Below, one piece after another: positions 24,958 through 32,725 of a DNA stretch of 40,412 nt. Position 1 is the stretch's first letter. The number at the start of each line of letters is the position of its first letter. A model generated the notes under the pieces. That model was given only the letters and a program-made list of their open reading frames with translations, did not search any database and was not told where the DNA came from. The stretch lies in the NCBI GenBank assembly GCA_021827145.1, contig JAKAXK010000010.1, forward strand, positions 1 to 40,412, written 5' to 3'. The translations under genes and the position numbers were made by a program. This DNA is from Pseudomonadota bacterium. Its GTDB lineage: Bacteria > Pseudomonadota > Gammaproteobacteria > Acidiferrobacterales > Acidiferrobacteraceae.

Positions 24958-25764
24958 ATGGAAAACCCGCCCGCTCCGCGCATAAGCGCCGCCGATAGTC
25001 GGCGCTTCCTCCAGTTCGCCTGGTCGCTTGCCGATCTGGCCCGCACGCTCGTGGCCGAGACGCCTTTGGGCGAGGACGATATCGCCATCAAGGCCGACGG
25101 CTCTTATGTGAGTGTCGCCGACCAACGCATAGAGGCGGCGTGGCGCGAGGCGATCGCGGCGCATTTCGGTGACCACGACCTCATAGGCGAGGAGTATCCG
25201 CCCGAGGGGCGCGGCAGCGCCTGGGAGTGGGTGCTGGATCCGATTGACGGGACCGATAACTTTGTCCACGGCGTGCCGACCTTCGGGACCTTGATCGCCT
25301 TGCGCCATGAGGGTCATCCGGTCCTCGGGGTCATAGATCACCCGCGGCTTGATGTGCGTGTGAGCGCGGCCTGCGGTTTGGGGGCTGTATGCAATGGGCA
25401 GGCGCTACGGGTCGCGGACCGCAAGGAGCCAGGCATACCCATGGTCATGGCCACGGCCCCCGAGAATTTCGTAAAGGGTGGACGCGGCGCGCTTTTTGGC
25501 CGATTGGCGGACGCCCACCCCAATCTACGGGTCTATCGCGACTGTTATGCCCATAGCGCGGTCTTGCGAGGCCAGGGCGCGGTCGCCATCGATTGGCACG
25601 CCCAGCTTTGGGACGTGTGCGCGGCTTGGGCCGTGGCGCTCGAGGCGGGGGCGGCCTTCGAGTCCCTGGATGGGCCGCCCGGGCGATACCAGGTTGTTTT
25701 CGGGCGACCCGCGGCGGTCGCCGCCGTCAAGGCCTTACTCACAGAACCGGAGAGGGGATCATGA
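24958..25764 (+). CDS. Inositol monophosphatase-family phosphatase
   Basis: A 268-residue Mg2+-dependent, Li+-sensitive-fold sugar phosphatase. The metal sites are GEEYP, DPIDGTDNFVHG and WDVCAAWAVAL. The family includes inositol monophosphatase, CysQ and the alternative histidinol-phosphatase HisN; the pattern TFGTLIALRHEGHPVLGVID with ADGSYVSVAD is more like HisN-type enzymes, but that is not decisive. Its stop overlaps the tpm start by four bases, so the two genes are coupled. Confidence 0.87.
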   Translation: MENPPAPRISAADSRRFLQFAWSLADLARTLVAETPLGEDDIAIKADGSYVSVADQRIEAAWREAIAAHFGDHDLIGEEYPPEGRGSAWEWVLDPIDGTDNFVHGVPTFGTLIALRHEGHPVLGVIDHPRLDVRVSAACGLGAVCNGQALRVADRKEPGIPMVMATAPENFVKGGRGALFGRLADAHPNLRVYRDCYAHSAVLRGQGAVAIDWHAQLWDVCAAWAVALEAGAAFESLDGPPGRYQVVFGRPAAVAAVKALLTEPERGS

Positions 25765-26414
25765 AGCCGGGATTCTGGCATAACCGTTGGCATGAAAACC
25801 GGATCGGTTTTCATCAGGCCGAGGTCAACCGCTTCTTGCGTCGTCATGTCGATGCGCTGGGCCCCCAAGGGACCGTGTTTGTGCCGCTGTGCGGCAAGAG
25901 TCGGGACATGACTTGGTTGCGCGACCAGGGACGCGCGGTGCTGGGCATTGAGCTCAGTCCGCTTGCGGTGGAGGCGTTTTTCCGCGAGCAGGAGATCCCG
26001 GTCGACCGGGTCGGCCGCGGCGAGTTCCTCGAATACCAGGCCGAGGGCATCACGGTTCTACTGGGCAATTACTTCCACCTCACCCGCGCCTTGCTGGGGC
26101 CCGTGGCGGCGGTCTATGACCGCGCTGCCCTGATCGCAATGCCCCCCGCCATGCGACGTGACTATGCGGTCCGGATGGCGGAATTGACCGATCCCGGGAC
26201 ACCGGTCCTGTTGGTGGCCCCGTTCTCGTTGAAGGACCCCGACAGCGGACCGCCTTTTGCTGTGGCGGAGACCGAGGTGCGGGACATCTTCGCGACGCAT
26301 TTCGCCATAGACATTCTTGAAAGTGAGCGCGTGACGGTGGATCAGGACCCAGGGCTCGCGGAGCAGGGGCTCGCCTGGCGTGAGGAGACGGTCTATCGGC
26401 TGCGCAGGCTGTAG
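25761..26414 (+). CDS. tpm: Thiopurine/chalcogen S-methyltransferase
   Basis: A 217-residue SAM-dependent methyltransferase. It opens with FWHNRWHENRIGFHQAEVN, the characteristic start of bacterial TPMT, followed by the SAM-binding loop VFVPLCGKSRDMTWL and GIELSPLAVEAFF. Bacterial Tpm methylates thiopurines and can form volatile methylated selenium or tellurium species; the natural substrate here is unknown. Its ATG overlaps the preceding stop (ATGA). Confidence 0.94.
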   Translation: MKPGFWHNRWHENRIGFHQAEVNRFLRRHVDALGPQGTVFVPLCGKSRDMTWLRDQGRAVLGIELSPLAVEAFFREQEIPVDRVGRGEFLEYQAEGITVLLGNYFHLTRALLGPVAAVYDRAALIAMPPAMRRDYAVRMAELTDPGTPVLLVAPFSLKDPDSGPPFAVAETEVRDIFATHFAIDILESERVTVDQDPGLAEQGLAWREETVYRLRRL

Positions 26415-26501
26415 ATTGCGGTCTCACCGGTAGGCAAAAGCCGCCGAACGGGCTCGGGTATTGGCCTGGGCTTGTGCCAATATGGTGGCTAGGAGGCGCA
26501 C

Positions 26502-27428
26502 ATGGATCCGCTGGAGAACATTGATGGGGACCGATTCGATACCGTCTTTCCGGTGCCGGTCATGGATCGGGCGGTACGCGCGTTGGAGGGGGGAAAGGTC
26601 TTATTCTTTCCGCGGCTTGCATTCGCCTTGCGGGCCGATGAGCGCGCGTTTCTGGACCCCCGTTGTTCGGACGGGCGCGCCAAGAACGTAAGCTACGACC
26701 CCTCGTCGGGGGCCCTGAAAGGGACCGGCCTTGTCGGTGGCGAGCGCGATCGCTTGCAGGCCATGGTGGCGCGGTTCGCGCAGAGCGCGCGAGCGCTCGT
26801 CGCGACCCTTCTTCCGACCTATGAACGGCAGTTGCGCATGGGGCGGACGAGTTATCGGCCGGTCGAGGTCCAGGCGCGCCCTTCGTCTTATCGGAAAGAC
26901 GACAGTCGCCTGCATGTGGATGCCTTCCCCTCGCGCCCCAATCAAGGCGAGCGCATCCTGCGCGTTTTCAGTAACGTGAATCCCGACGGCCGGGGCCGCA
27001 TCTGGCGGCTGGGCGAGCCCTTCGAGGTCTGTGCCCAACGCTTCTTACCGACGCTGCGGCGCCCATTTCCAGGACAGCGCTGGTTATTACGCGCCACCGG
27101 TCTCACCGCGGGCTACCGTAGCGACTACGATCATTACATGTTGGCCTTGCACGACGCCATGAAAGGCGATGACTACTATCAGCGCCATTGTCGCCAGTGC
27201 GAGGTGTCCTTTCCGGCCGCCACGACCTGGATGGTCTTCACAGACCAGGTTTCGCACGCGGCCATGGCCGGGCAGTATCTGTTCGAGCAAACCTTTCATG
27301 TGCCGGTGCAGTGCCTACAGAGCGTCCCGAGCGCACCGCTCGCGGTTCTGGAGCGCCTGCTTGGGCGGGCACTCGCGGCGCGGTCGTCGCAAGAGGCCCT
27401 TCAGAAGCGTTCGATACGGGCCTCGTAA
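26502..27428 (+). CDS. kdoO: 3-deoxy-D-manno-oct-2-ulosonate (Kdo) 3-hydroxylase
   Basis: A 308-residue Fe(II)/2-oxoglutarate dioxygenase of the KdoO family, which converts the outer Kdo of lipid A to Ko. The iron ligands are His138 and Asp140 in RLHVDAFPSRP and probably His252 in DQVSHAAMAGQ. The RILRVFSNVNP strand is also diagnostic. AGGAGG precedes the ATG by 6 bases. It is transcribed alone and its 3' end overlaps a convergent small gene by 28 bases. It implies an LPS-bearing outer membrane with modified inner core. Confidence 0.92.
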   Translation: MDPLENIDGDRFDTVFPVPVMDRAVRALEGGKVLFFPRLAFALRADERAFLDPRCSDGRAKNVSYDPSSGALKGTGLVGGERDRLQAMVARFAQSARALVATLLPTYERQLRMGRTSYRPVEVQARPSSYRKDDSRLHVDAFPSRPNQGERILRVFSNVNPDGRGRIWRLGEPFEVCAQRFLPTLRRPFPGQRWLLRATGLTAGYRSDYDHYMLALHDAMKGDDYYQRHCRQCEVSFPAATTWMVFTDQVSHAAMAGQYLFEQTFHVPVQCLQSVPSAPLAVLERLLGRALAARSSQEALQKRSIRAS

Positions 27429-27718
27429 GGATAGAGCAGGAGGCGATAGAGGGTATCGCCGAATTGGATATGGGTCGCGGCGGGTTGCCCGATGGCTAAG
27501 GTGTGACCGCCGTGGGCTGAGAGCGCCGCAGTCCCGAAGCGGCGGGCCGCGATGAGCCCTTCCAGGACGTCGACGAGATCCTGGTGCGCCACCGAGCAGG
27601 TATTGTCGATGATCCGGCAGCTGCGTCCGCTGTGCGTCCGCCCTTCGATGATGACGGCGTCGGGCCGCAGGGATTCGGGGCCGGGGCAGCGGGCGTTCGG
27701 GTCAATGTAGTTCTCCAT
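27401..27718 (-). CDS. Hypothetical protein
   Basis: A 105-residue soluble-looking protein starting MENYIDPNARCPGPESLRPD. It has two cysteines in the segment CRIIDNTC and a C-terminal strand LYRLLLYPYEARIERF. Base 3 of codons is GC-rich, consistent with a real gene. No Shine-Dalgarno is visible. TAGAAT ends 7 bases before the ATG, so the transcript would be leaderless. I do not recognise the family. Convergent overlap with kdoO is 28 bases. Confidence 0.6.
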   Translation of the reverse strand: MENYIDPNARCPGPESLRPDAVIIEGRTHSGRSCRIIDNTCSVAHQDLVDVLEGLIAARRFGTAALSAHGGHTLAIGQPAATHIQFGDTLYRLLLYPYEARIERF

Positions 27719-27724
27719 GGTCCC

Positions 27725-27748
27725 ATTCTAGCGCCATTGAGAGGTCTC
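27725..27748 (-). promoter_or_regulatory. Promoter predicted to give a leaderless mRNA
   Basis: Minus-strand TAGAAT (27730-27725) is preceded at 18 bases by CTGACC, a weak -35. Transcription would begin at about 27718, which is the A of the start codon of the small hypothetical gene. Confidence 0.4.
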
Positions 27749-27757
27749 GGTCAGGTG

Positions 27758-28162
27758 TCAGAAGCTATTGACGACCGAGGAGACGCCAGGGACCGCACAC
27801 ACGATCTTCTCGACGACGTTGCGCAGATCCAGGACCGAGTTCGGGCAGCCGGCGCAGGCGCCTTTCATGCGGACTCGGACGCGTGCCCCTTCGATGGCCA
27901 CGAGTTCGATGTCGCCGCCGTCGCGCTGCAGAATGCGGCGCACGTCCTCAACCGCCCGCTCGACCGCGCCGCGATCCGGGGGTCCGGCGTCAGCGGCCGG
28001 AATCGGCGCCGAGCGGTCGCGGGCCGCGATCGCTTGGGCACGCGCGATTCGGTAGGCGGTATCCGGGTCGGTTGCCTCGAGCGCGTCGAGCTCTTCTTCC
28101 GTGAAGAACCGGATCGCCTGTTTGCGGTCAGGACTATCGGGCATGGCGTGTTCGTGTCCCAT
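27758..28162 (-). CDS. NifU C-terminal domain (Nfu-type) protein
   Basis: A 134-residue protein. The last 75 residues form the Nfu domain, with VEDVRRILQRDGGDIELV and the cluster-binding KGACAGCPNS (CxxC), ending in a VPGVSSVV strand. This domain assembles or carries a 4Fe-4S cluster. The N-terminal 55 residues are acidic and alanine-rich and show no IscU or HesB-like fold, unlike NfuA. The chosen ATG (MGHEHA) has GAGGA 9 bases upstream; another ATG is 18 bases downstream. It is divergent from the small membrane protein gene. Confidence 0.88.
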   Translation of the reverse strand: MGHEHAMPDSPDRKQAIRFFTEEELDALEATDPDTAYRIARAQAIAARDRSAPIPAADAGPPDRGAVERAVEDVRRILQRDGGDIELVAIEGARVRVRMKGACAGCPNSVLDLRNVVEKIVCAVPGVSSVVNSF

Positions 28163-28257
28163 AAGGCTCGGTCCTCGCATACGACTTTCGAGGAGACTGA
28201 TTGACCCCGCTTGCGACCCGCCCTAATGTGGTTGTGGGCAATGCAGAGGGAGCTGCT

Positions 28258-28404
28258 ATGTTATGGACCATCTTCGTTATTTTACTCGTATTGTGGCTCG
28301 TAGGTATCGTGAGTGCACGTACGCTCGGCGGCTTCATCCATATTTTGCTTGTCATCGCACTGGTCCTTTTGATCGTGAACCTAGTCCAGGGCCATGTCAT
28401 CTGA
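28258..28404 (+). CDS. lmo0937-family small membrane protein
   Basis: A 48-residue protein, almost entirely two hydrophobic helices (TIFVILLVLWLVGIV and FIHILLVIALVLLIVNLV) joined by SARTLGGFIH. This is the pattern of the lmo0937/DUF5670 family, small envelope proteins often linked to stress. GAGGGAGC lies shortly before the ATG. Function is unknown. Confidence 0.85.
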   Translation: MLWTIFVILLVLWLVGIVSARTLGGFIHILLVIALVLLIVNLVQGHVI

Positions 28405-28483
28405 GTTGGATTGACAGGGGTGACACACGCCCCTAGAGTGGCCGCACTCCGCGGGTCAAGGATGGCCATGGGGTAGCCGGGTC

Positions 28484-28500
28484 TCGCGTCGAGGACGCGA
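28484..28500 (+). terminator. Hairpin after the small membrane protein gene
   Basis: TCGCGTC and GACGCGA form a perfect 7-bp stem with a 3-base loop, followed by CTTTG. It lies 80 bases past the small membrane protein gene. It may terminate that transcript, though the T-run is short. Confidence 0.35.
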
Positions 28501-28536
28501 CTTTGAAGGATAGGAACCGTAGTAAGGAGTCGCTTT

Positions 28537-28800
28537 ATGTCAGATACCAGCGATATACGCAAGGATGTGATGTCGATCATAGAGACCTGCGGGAAGCTCG
28601 CAGGTCCCATCCCCCCCGATAAGGATCTCTATAGTGATCTGGGTGTCGAGTCGGTGAATGCGATTAGTATTTTGTTGGCGCTTGAAAGCCGCCTGGGCAT
28701 GACGATAGACGACATGCGGTTCGTGGAGGCGCGCACCCTGAACAGGCTTGTCGATCTCGTTGCGCAGACCAAGCGCGCACCCGATTCCCGGGTCGCCTAG
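28537..28800 (+). CDS. Acyl carrier protein-like protein
   Basis: An 87-residue protein with the four-helix ACP layout. The phosphopantetheine site reads DLGVESVNAISILLALE, with Ser at the expected place; glutamate replaces the usual Asp before it. AAGGAG lies about 9 bases before the ATG. No ketosynthase, ligase or other fatty acid gene is adjacent, so the partner enzymes are elsewhere. It is probably a specialised carrier rather than the main fatty-acid AcpP. Confidence 0.82.
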   Translation: MSDTSDIRKDVMSIIETCGKLAGPIPPDKDLYSDLGVESVNAISILLALESRLGMTIDDMRFVEARTLNRLVDLVAQTKRAPDSRVA

Positions 28801-28820
28801 GGCCCTTGTTTGGCGGTCCC

Positions 28821-28849
28821 CAGCGACGGATCCCCAGGTCGCTGTCATT
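28821..28849 (+). terminator. Terminator after the acyl carrier gene
   Basis: CAGCGAC (28821-28827) and GTCGCTG (28838-28844) form a 7-bp stem with a 10-base loop, followed by TCATTTGACTTT. A second 9-bp imperfect stem (TTTGACTTT with AAGGTCAAA) follows up to about 28881. Confidence 0.5.
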
Positions 28850-28943
28850 TGACTTTGGCGATTTTCCTTCTAAGGTCAAAGGACGGATGTGCGGGGGACA
28901 AGGCCTTGATCCGTGGGCCTTAAATCTTCGCCGCTAATTAGGG

Positions 28944-30218
28944 GTGAGTGTGAGTGCGACTACGGCGGTGGTGACGGCGCGCAATGGTGGCCGGGTTCTC
29001 GTGGTGGACGATTCTGCGGTTATCCGCCAGGCCATTAGCAAGATGCTGAAAGTGGACTTTGACGTCGCCGTTGCCGGAGACGGCGAGGCCGGGTGGGAGG
29101 CTTTGACGCAGGCCCCGGATGTCGGTGTGCTGATCACCGATATCGAGATGCCGCGGCTCGACGGCTACGCCTTCATATGTCGCGTGCGGGCAAGCGACGA
29201 CCCGCATATACGTGACCTTCCCATCATCGTCATCACCGGCGCCGATGATGACGAGACCAAGGCCCGCGCGTTTGCCTGTGGCGCCACCGATTTCATCACC
29301 AAGCCCCTGAATCTCTCCCAGCTCCAGGCGTGCACTCAGGCCTATATGCGCTTCGAGCCGCCGGTATCCGAGGACGCAGCCGTTCATGAGGGCCTTCTTG
29401 GCCGACGCGCGTTTTATGACCAGGGGGAAGCCTTGTGGCGCGAGGTGTCGGCGCGGCGACCGCTCATCCTCTTGCTTGCGACCCTTGATCGGGTCCGCAT
29501 ACTCTACCGGGAATACGGGGACGAGCGGATGGAGGGGGTTGTGCGGCACGTGGGCTCGGTGCTGCGGGATGAGGCTGGCGCGGAGGTGGTGGCCGTCGCC
29601 CGGCTCGGCGGGACCGAATTCGGAATACTGGCGAGCGGCGTGTCGAAGGGGCGCGCACTGGCTTTGGGGCAAAGGTTGGTGGGCGCCTTTGCCCATCACC
29701 CGGTGGCGGATGGCAAGACCTTGACCATCAGTGTGGGCGTGGCATCGTCGGAGGAGGGCGCAAGTGGCTTCGAGGGTCTTCGTCAGATTGCCGAGGAGCG
29801 TCTGAAGCGCGCCGTGGCTTTGGGTGGGAACCGCGCGAGCGGCTCGGCCTTGAGCGATACCTTGGGTGGGGCCGAGGAGTTGGTTCTGGATGGCGTGACG
29901 CTGGCCGAGGAGGCTGAGCCCGAAGCGGATACCGTGGCCGAAGTCCTGTTCGAGCCCGAGTTTTTGCCGGAGCCGACGAGTTCCTCGACGTTTGCGGTTC
30001 CGGAGTCCGGCGCTAGCCAGCATCAGGCCCTGATGGGGCTCGATCGGGCTTTGTGGTACGTGGCCGACGGCCGTGGGGGCGAGCTCGAACCGTTTTGGGA
30101 GTTGCTGGCATCGGATCTCGCGGTGCTGCTTGAGTTCCTGAACACCCGCCGTCATCTGGGCCTCGAGACGGCCATCGCCGCTTTGCGCAAGGCGGCAGGC
30201 GTGGGCCCTGGGGTCTGA
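28944..30218 (+). CDS. Response regulator with degenerate GGDEF domain
   Basis: A 424-residue protein. Residues 17-135 form a receiver domain with the acidic pair VDD (21-23), phospho-acceptor Asp66 in VLITDIEMP and Lys120 in FITKPL. Residues 150-290 have a GGDEF fold, but the active-site loop reads GGTEF (222-226), so the metal-binding third residue is Thr. No RxxD inhibitory site is seen before it. Cyclase activity is therefore doubtful; GTP or c-di-GMP binding could remain. The last 130 residues are acidic, then helical (ELEPFWELLASDLAVLLEFL), without a known domain. Translation starts at GTG with weak GGGG upstream; another GTG is 6 bases on. No histidine kinase is adjacent. Confidence 0.83.
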   Translation: MSVSATTAVVTARNGGRVLVVDDSAVIRQAISKMLKVDFDVAVAGDGEAGWEALTQAPDVGVLITDIEMPRLDGYAFICRVRASDDPHIRDLPIIVITGADDDETKARAFACGATDFITKPLNLSQLQACTQAYMRFEPPVSEDAAVHEGLLGRRAFYDQGEALWREVSARRPLILLLATLDRVRILYREYGDERMEGVVRHVGSVLRDEAGAEVVAVARLGGTEFGILASGVSKGRALALGQRLVGAFAHHPVADGKTLTISVGVASSEEGASGFEGLRQIAEERLKRAVALGGNRASGSALSDTLGGAEELVLDGVTLAEEAEPEADTVAEVLFEPEFLPEPTSSSTFAVPESGASQHQALMGLDRALWYVADGRGGELEPFWELLASDLAVLLEFLNTRRHLGLETAIAALRKAAGVGPGV

Positions 30219-30847
30219 CCCAGGTCCCATGCGAGCGGCGCCTTTGGAGGCCCGAGAGGGGCCTGCAAGGCCCCCAGCCGTCGTGCGGGGGCTGGTCGCG
30301 ATCCCCGCGGCGCGGATCTTCCATAATGAGTCTCTGAGGCCGGCACAGACGCCCCATAGCCTGCTTGGCAGAGCGCGTTGCAAGGGGTAAGGTTGCCCGC
30401 GTGCGGCCGCAAGCCGCGAAACGACTGAGGGGGCGTAGCCTTCTTGGAGGCCGCCGCCGAAACCCTGAGGCGGTCGCCTGTCGGGGGCCGACCGCGGACC
30501 GTCCTTGATTCCCCGAGCCGCGCACGGCATGCGGTCACCGGGTTAGGGATTGGGTCTCGATCCGTGTCGGGGGGTCTTCAGGGAACCTCCGAGATGACAG
30601 GAAGTCAGACAAGAAAAGACGGAAAGCCACCCATTTTGGAAAGCCCACAAGAAGATCATGCGCCTCGGCGCTCTTGCACCGAGGCCCGCGCGCTCGCGTG
30701 GCCTAAGGGCGCGCGCCGCGGGCGGTTTCCCGGTATAGGCAGGCTGCGCCCCCTGGGTTGGGGGAAGTGGGTGAGGGGGCGTGCTGGTCGCGGCGCGGGT
30801 CCGCAGATCATCGATAGGCCCGACTCCGGGCCGCGCCCCGCACGGAC
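30219..30847. other. Long stretch without a recognised gene, several hairpins
   Basis: These 629 bases separate the GGDEF gene from the DUF481 gene. Inverted repeats include AGGCCC-GAGAG-GGGCCT at 30248-30264, CCAGCC/GGCTGG at 30274-30295, GCGGC-CGCAA-GCCGC near 30403-30417 and GCCTCGG/CCGAGGC at 30662-30685. A patch at 30594-30660 is unusually A-rich. An open frame ends exactly on the next start codon, but its translation is rich in Arg, Gly and Ser without motifs. It does not match tmRNA, RNase P RNA, 6S, 4.5S or common riboswitch cores as far as I can judge. The first hairpins may be the GGDEF gene's terminator. Confidence 0.5.
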
Positions 30848-31612
30848 ATGAGGGCTTGTTTAGGCCGCCTGCGGCTCCCTGGGGCCGCCGGGCTCCTCAT
30901 GGTCCTCGCCGTAGCCGGGCATGCGAGCGCCGCGAAACGCCTCCCGCAGCCCGGTTGGCATGGCGCCTTCGGGGCCGGTTTCTCCTCGTCTTCGGGTCTT
31001 GCGCTCACAACGAGTCTCAATTCCACAGACCGGATTCGCGACAACGTTGGCGTATGGAGTTATGGCGCGAACCTTTCCTACAATTACTTTTCCTACAACA
31101 AAGTAGCGGGAGTCGACCGGCTGCTGGCCACGCTCAAGGTGCAACGCTCCTTCCGATCGGCACCTGTCGATTTCGTCGTCGGCGCCGTGCGCTACGACCG
31201 TAATCTCTTCGACGGTTATAACCATTATTTCGTCGAGACCGTGAATGCCGGGCGCAAGGTCATCGACACGCGCAGGGTGCATCTTGATCTCGAGGCCGGC
31301 GGGGGCGCCAGACAGAACTTCTTTCCGGGAAGTGGCGGTTCGCAGGACGAGCCCGTGGTGGATCTGGCGATGCATTATGTGTGGCACATGCGACCGGGCA
31401 CGCGTTTCAGTGAGCGCGTGAGCGTTATGGGCACTCCGAGCGGCACGCTCGTCACATCGACGAGCGGGGTGACGACCACGCTGATCTTCGATCTGGCGCT
31501 CAAGTTCTCCGAGCAAGTCATTCATTACACATGGCTACCGTCGACGGCCCTCGTCCATTACGCGCGCACCACCACCTTCACCACCCTGAATCTCATCTAC
31601 CATCTCGGTTGA
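30848..31612 (+). CDS. DUF481 outer membrane protein
   Basis: A 254-residue protein with a signal peptide (LPGAAGLLMVLAVAGHASA, cleaved near residue 28). It is followed by alternating-residue beta strands typical of a small outer-membrane barrel. WHGAFGAGFSSSSG is the usual opening of DUF481 (YdiY-like) proteins; VWSYGANLSYNYFSYN, FVVGAVRYDRNLF and LIFDLALKF continue the strands, and the end NLIYHLG provides a terminal hydrophobic strand. DUF481 proteins are linked in some species to salt or acid response, but the role is not established. No strong Shine-Dalgarno is seen. Confidence 0.8.
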   Translation: MRACLGRLRLPGAAGLLMVLAVAGHASAAKRLPQPGWHGAFGAGFSSSSGLALTTSLNSTDRIRDNVGVWSYGANLSYNYFSYNKVAGVDRLLATLKVQRSFRSAPVDFVVGAVRYDRNLFDGYNHYFVETVNAGRKVIDTRRVHLDLEAGGGARQNFFPGSGGSQDEPVVDLAMHYVWHMRPGTRFSERVSVMGTPSGTLVTSTSGVTTTLIFDLALKFSEQVIHYTWLPSTALVHYARTTTFTTLNLIYHLG

Positions 31613-31628
31613 GGGCTCGCGTCCGTCG

Positions 31629-32693
31629 TCACGGCCGCGCCCGCTCGTACTGTGCGGGCCATGTGCAGTCGCTCTGTAAAGCGCGTGCCGCATGCAGCGG
31701 CCAGTAGGGGTCCCGCAAGAGTTCGCGTCCCAGAAAGACGCAATCGGCCAGACCTGTGCGGACGATCTGTTCGGCCTGCAGGGGGTCGGTTATGAGTCCG
31801 ACTGCGCCTGTCGGGATGCCGGCCTCCGAGCGTATCCGAGTCGCCAACGGCGTCTGGAACCCGGGCCCCGCGGGGATCTGGGCGTCCGCGACCATGCCCC
31901 CGCTCGAGCAATCGACGAGATCGACCCCGCGCTTCTTCAGTTCGCGCGCAAGGATCACGGATTGCTCGATATCCCAGCCGCCATCCACCCAGTCCGTGGC
32001 CGAGATGCGGACGAATAGGGGTTTGGCCTCCGGCCATACCCCACGCACGGCCTCGGTGACCTCGAGCGGTAATCGCAGGCGGTTCTCAAGGCTGCCCCCG
32101 TAACGGTCCTCGCGTCGATTGGCGAGCGGCGAAAGGAATTCGTGGAGGAGGTAGCCATGGGCCATATGCAATTCAAGGACGTCGAATCCGGCCGCGTGGG
32201 CGCGACGCGCCGCGTGAGCAAAATCGCTGATTACGCGCTTTATGTCTGCGTCGCCGCATGCCTGGGGCTGCGGATATCCGGGCGCGAACGGCACTGGGCT
32301 TGGCGCGAGCGTAAGCCAGCCGCCTTCGGCCGGCGACAGCACGCGTCCCCCGCGCCAGGGCGCATCGGTCGAGGCCTTGCGGCCGGCGTGGGCGATCTGA
32401 ATAGCGGCAGCCGCGCCCTGGGACGTGATGAAGTGGACGATGGGCTTGAGGGCCTCGCCATGGGCATCGCTCCACAACCCTTGGTCGCCGGGGCTGATGC
32501 GACCTTCGGGGCTCACCGCCGTGGCCTCCATCATGACGAGTCCTGCGCCGCCCACCGCCCGGCTGCCGAGATGCACGAGGTGCCAAGCCGTGGGGAAGCC
32601 ATCGATGCTCGAGTATTGGCACATCGGTGACACGAAGATGCGATTACGGAACGTCTGCGAGCGCAGACGGAATGGCGAAAAAAGCGCGCTCAT
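31629..32693 (-). CDS. Old yellow enzyme, NADH:flavin oxidoreductase (YqjM class)
   Basis: A 354-residue FMN-dependent ene-reductase with a TIM-barrel fold. The thermophilic-like/YqjM class is shown by SPMCQYSS, where the cysteine tunes the flavin. IQIAHAGRKAS, the proton-relay region ELHMAHGYLLHEFLSP, RREDRYGGSLENR and the phosphate-binding end VGLITDP and FLGRELLRDPYW are all present. Such enzymes reduce alpha,beta-unsaturated carbonyls and nitro compounds; the natural substrate is unknown. It lies 32 bases downstream of epmA on the same strand. Confidence 0.93.
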   Translation of the reverse strand: MSALFSPFRLRSQTFRNRIFVSPMCQYSSIDGFPTAWHLVHLGSRAVGGAGLVMMEATAVSPEGRISPGDQGLWSDAHGEALKPIVHFITSQGAAAAIQIAHAGRKASTDAPWRGGRVLSPAEGGWLTLAPSPVPFAPGYPQPQACGDADIKRVISDFAHAARRAHAAGFDVLELHMAHGYLLHEFLSPLANRREDRYGGSLENRLRLPLEVTEAVRGVWPEAKPLFVRISATDWVDGGWDIEQSVILARELKKRGVDLVDCSSGGMVADAQIPAGPGFQTPLATRIRSEAGIPTGAVGLITDPLQAEQIVRTGLADCVFLGRELLRDPYWPLHAARALQSDCTWPAQYERARP

Positions 32694-32725
32694 GCGGCCT
32701 CCTTATGGGAATAGTTGAGGGTCGT

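Noticed and set aside
30594-30660. Possible c-di-GMP-I riboswitch because of GGAAAGCCACCC in the A-rich patch after a GGDEF gene
   Set aside because: The paired GGGCAAACC part and the conserved A-C-G-C-A-A-A-G-C strand are missing or changed; the resemblance is limited to a few bases.
30594-30851. Open frame starting ATGACAGGAAGTCAG and ending in ATGA overlap with the DUF481 gene
   Set aside because: The overlap looks like coupling, but the translation is Arg/Gly/Ser-rich with no hydrophobic core or motif, and codon third positions do not follow the pattern of neighbouring genes.
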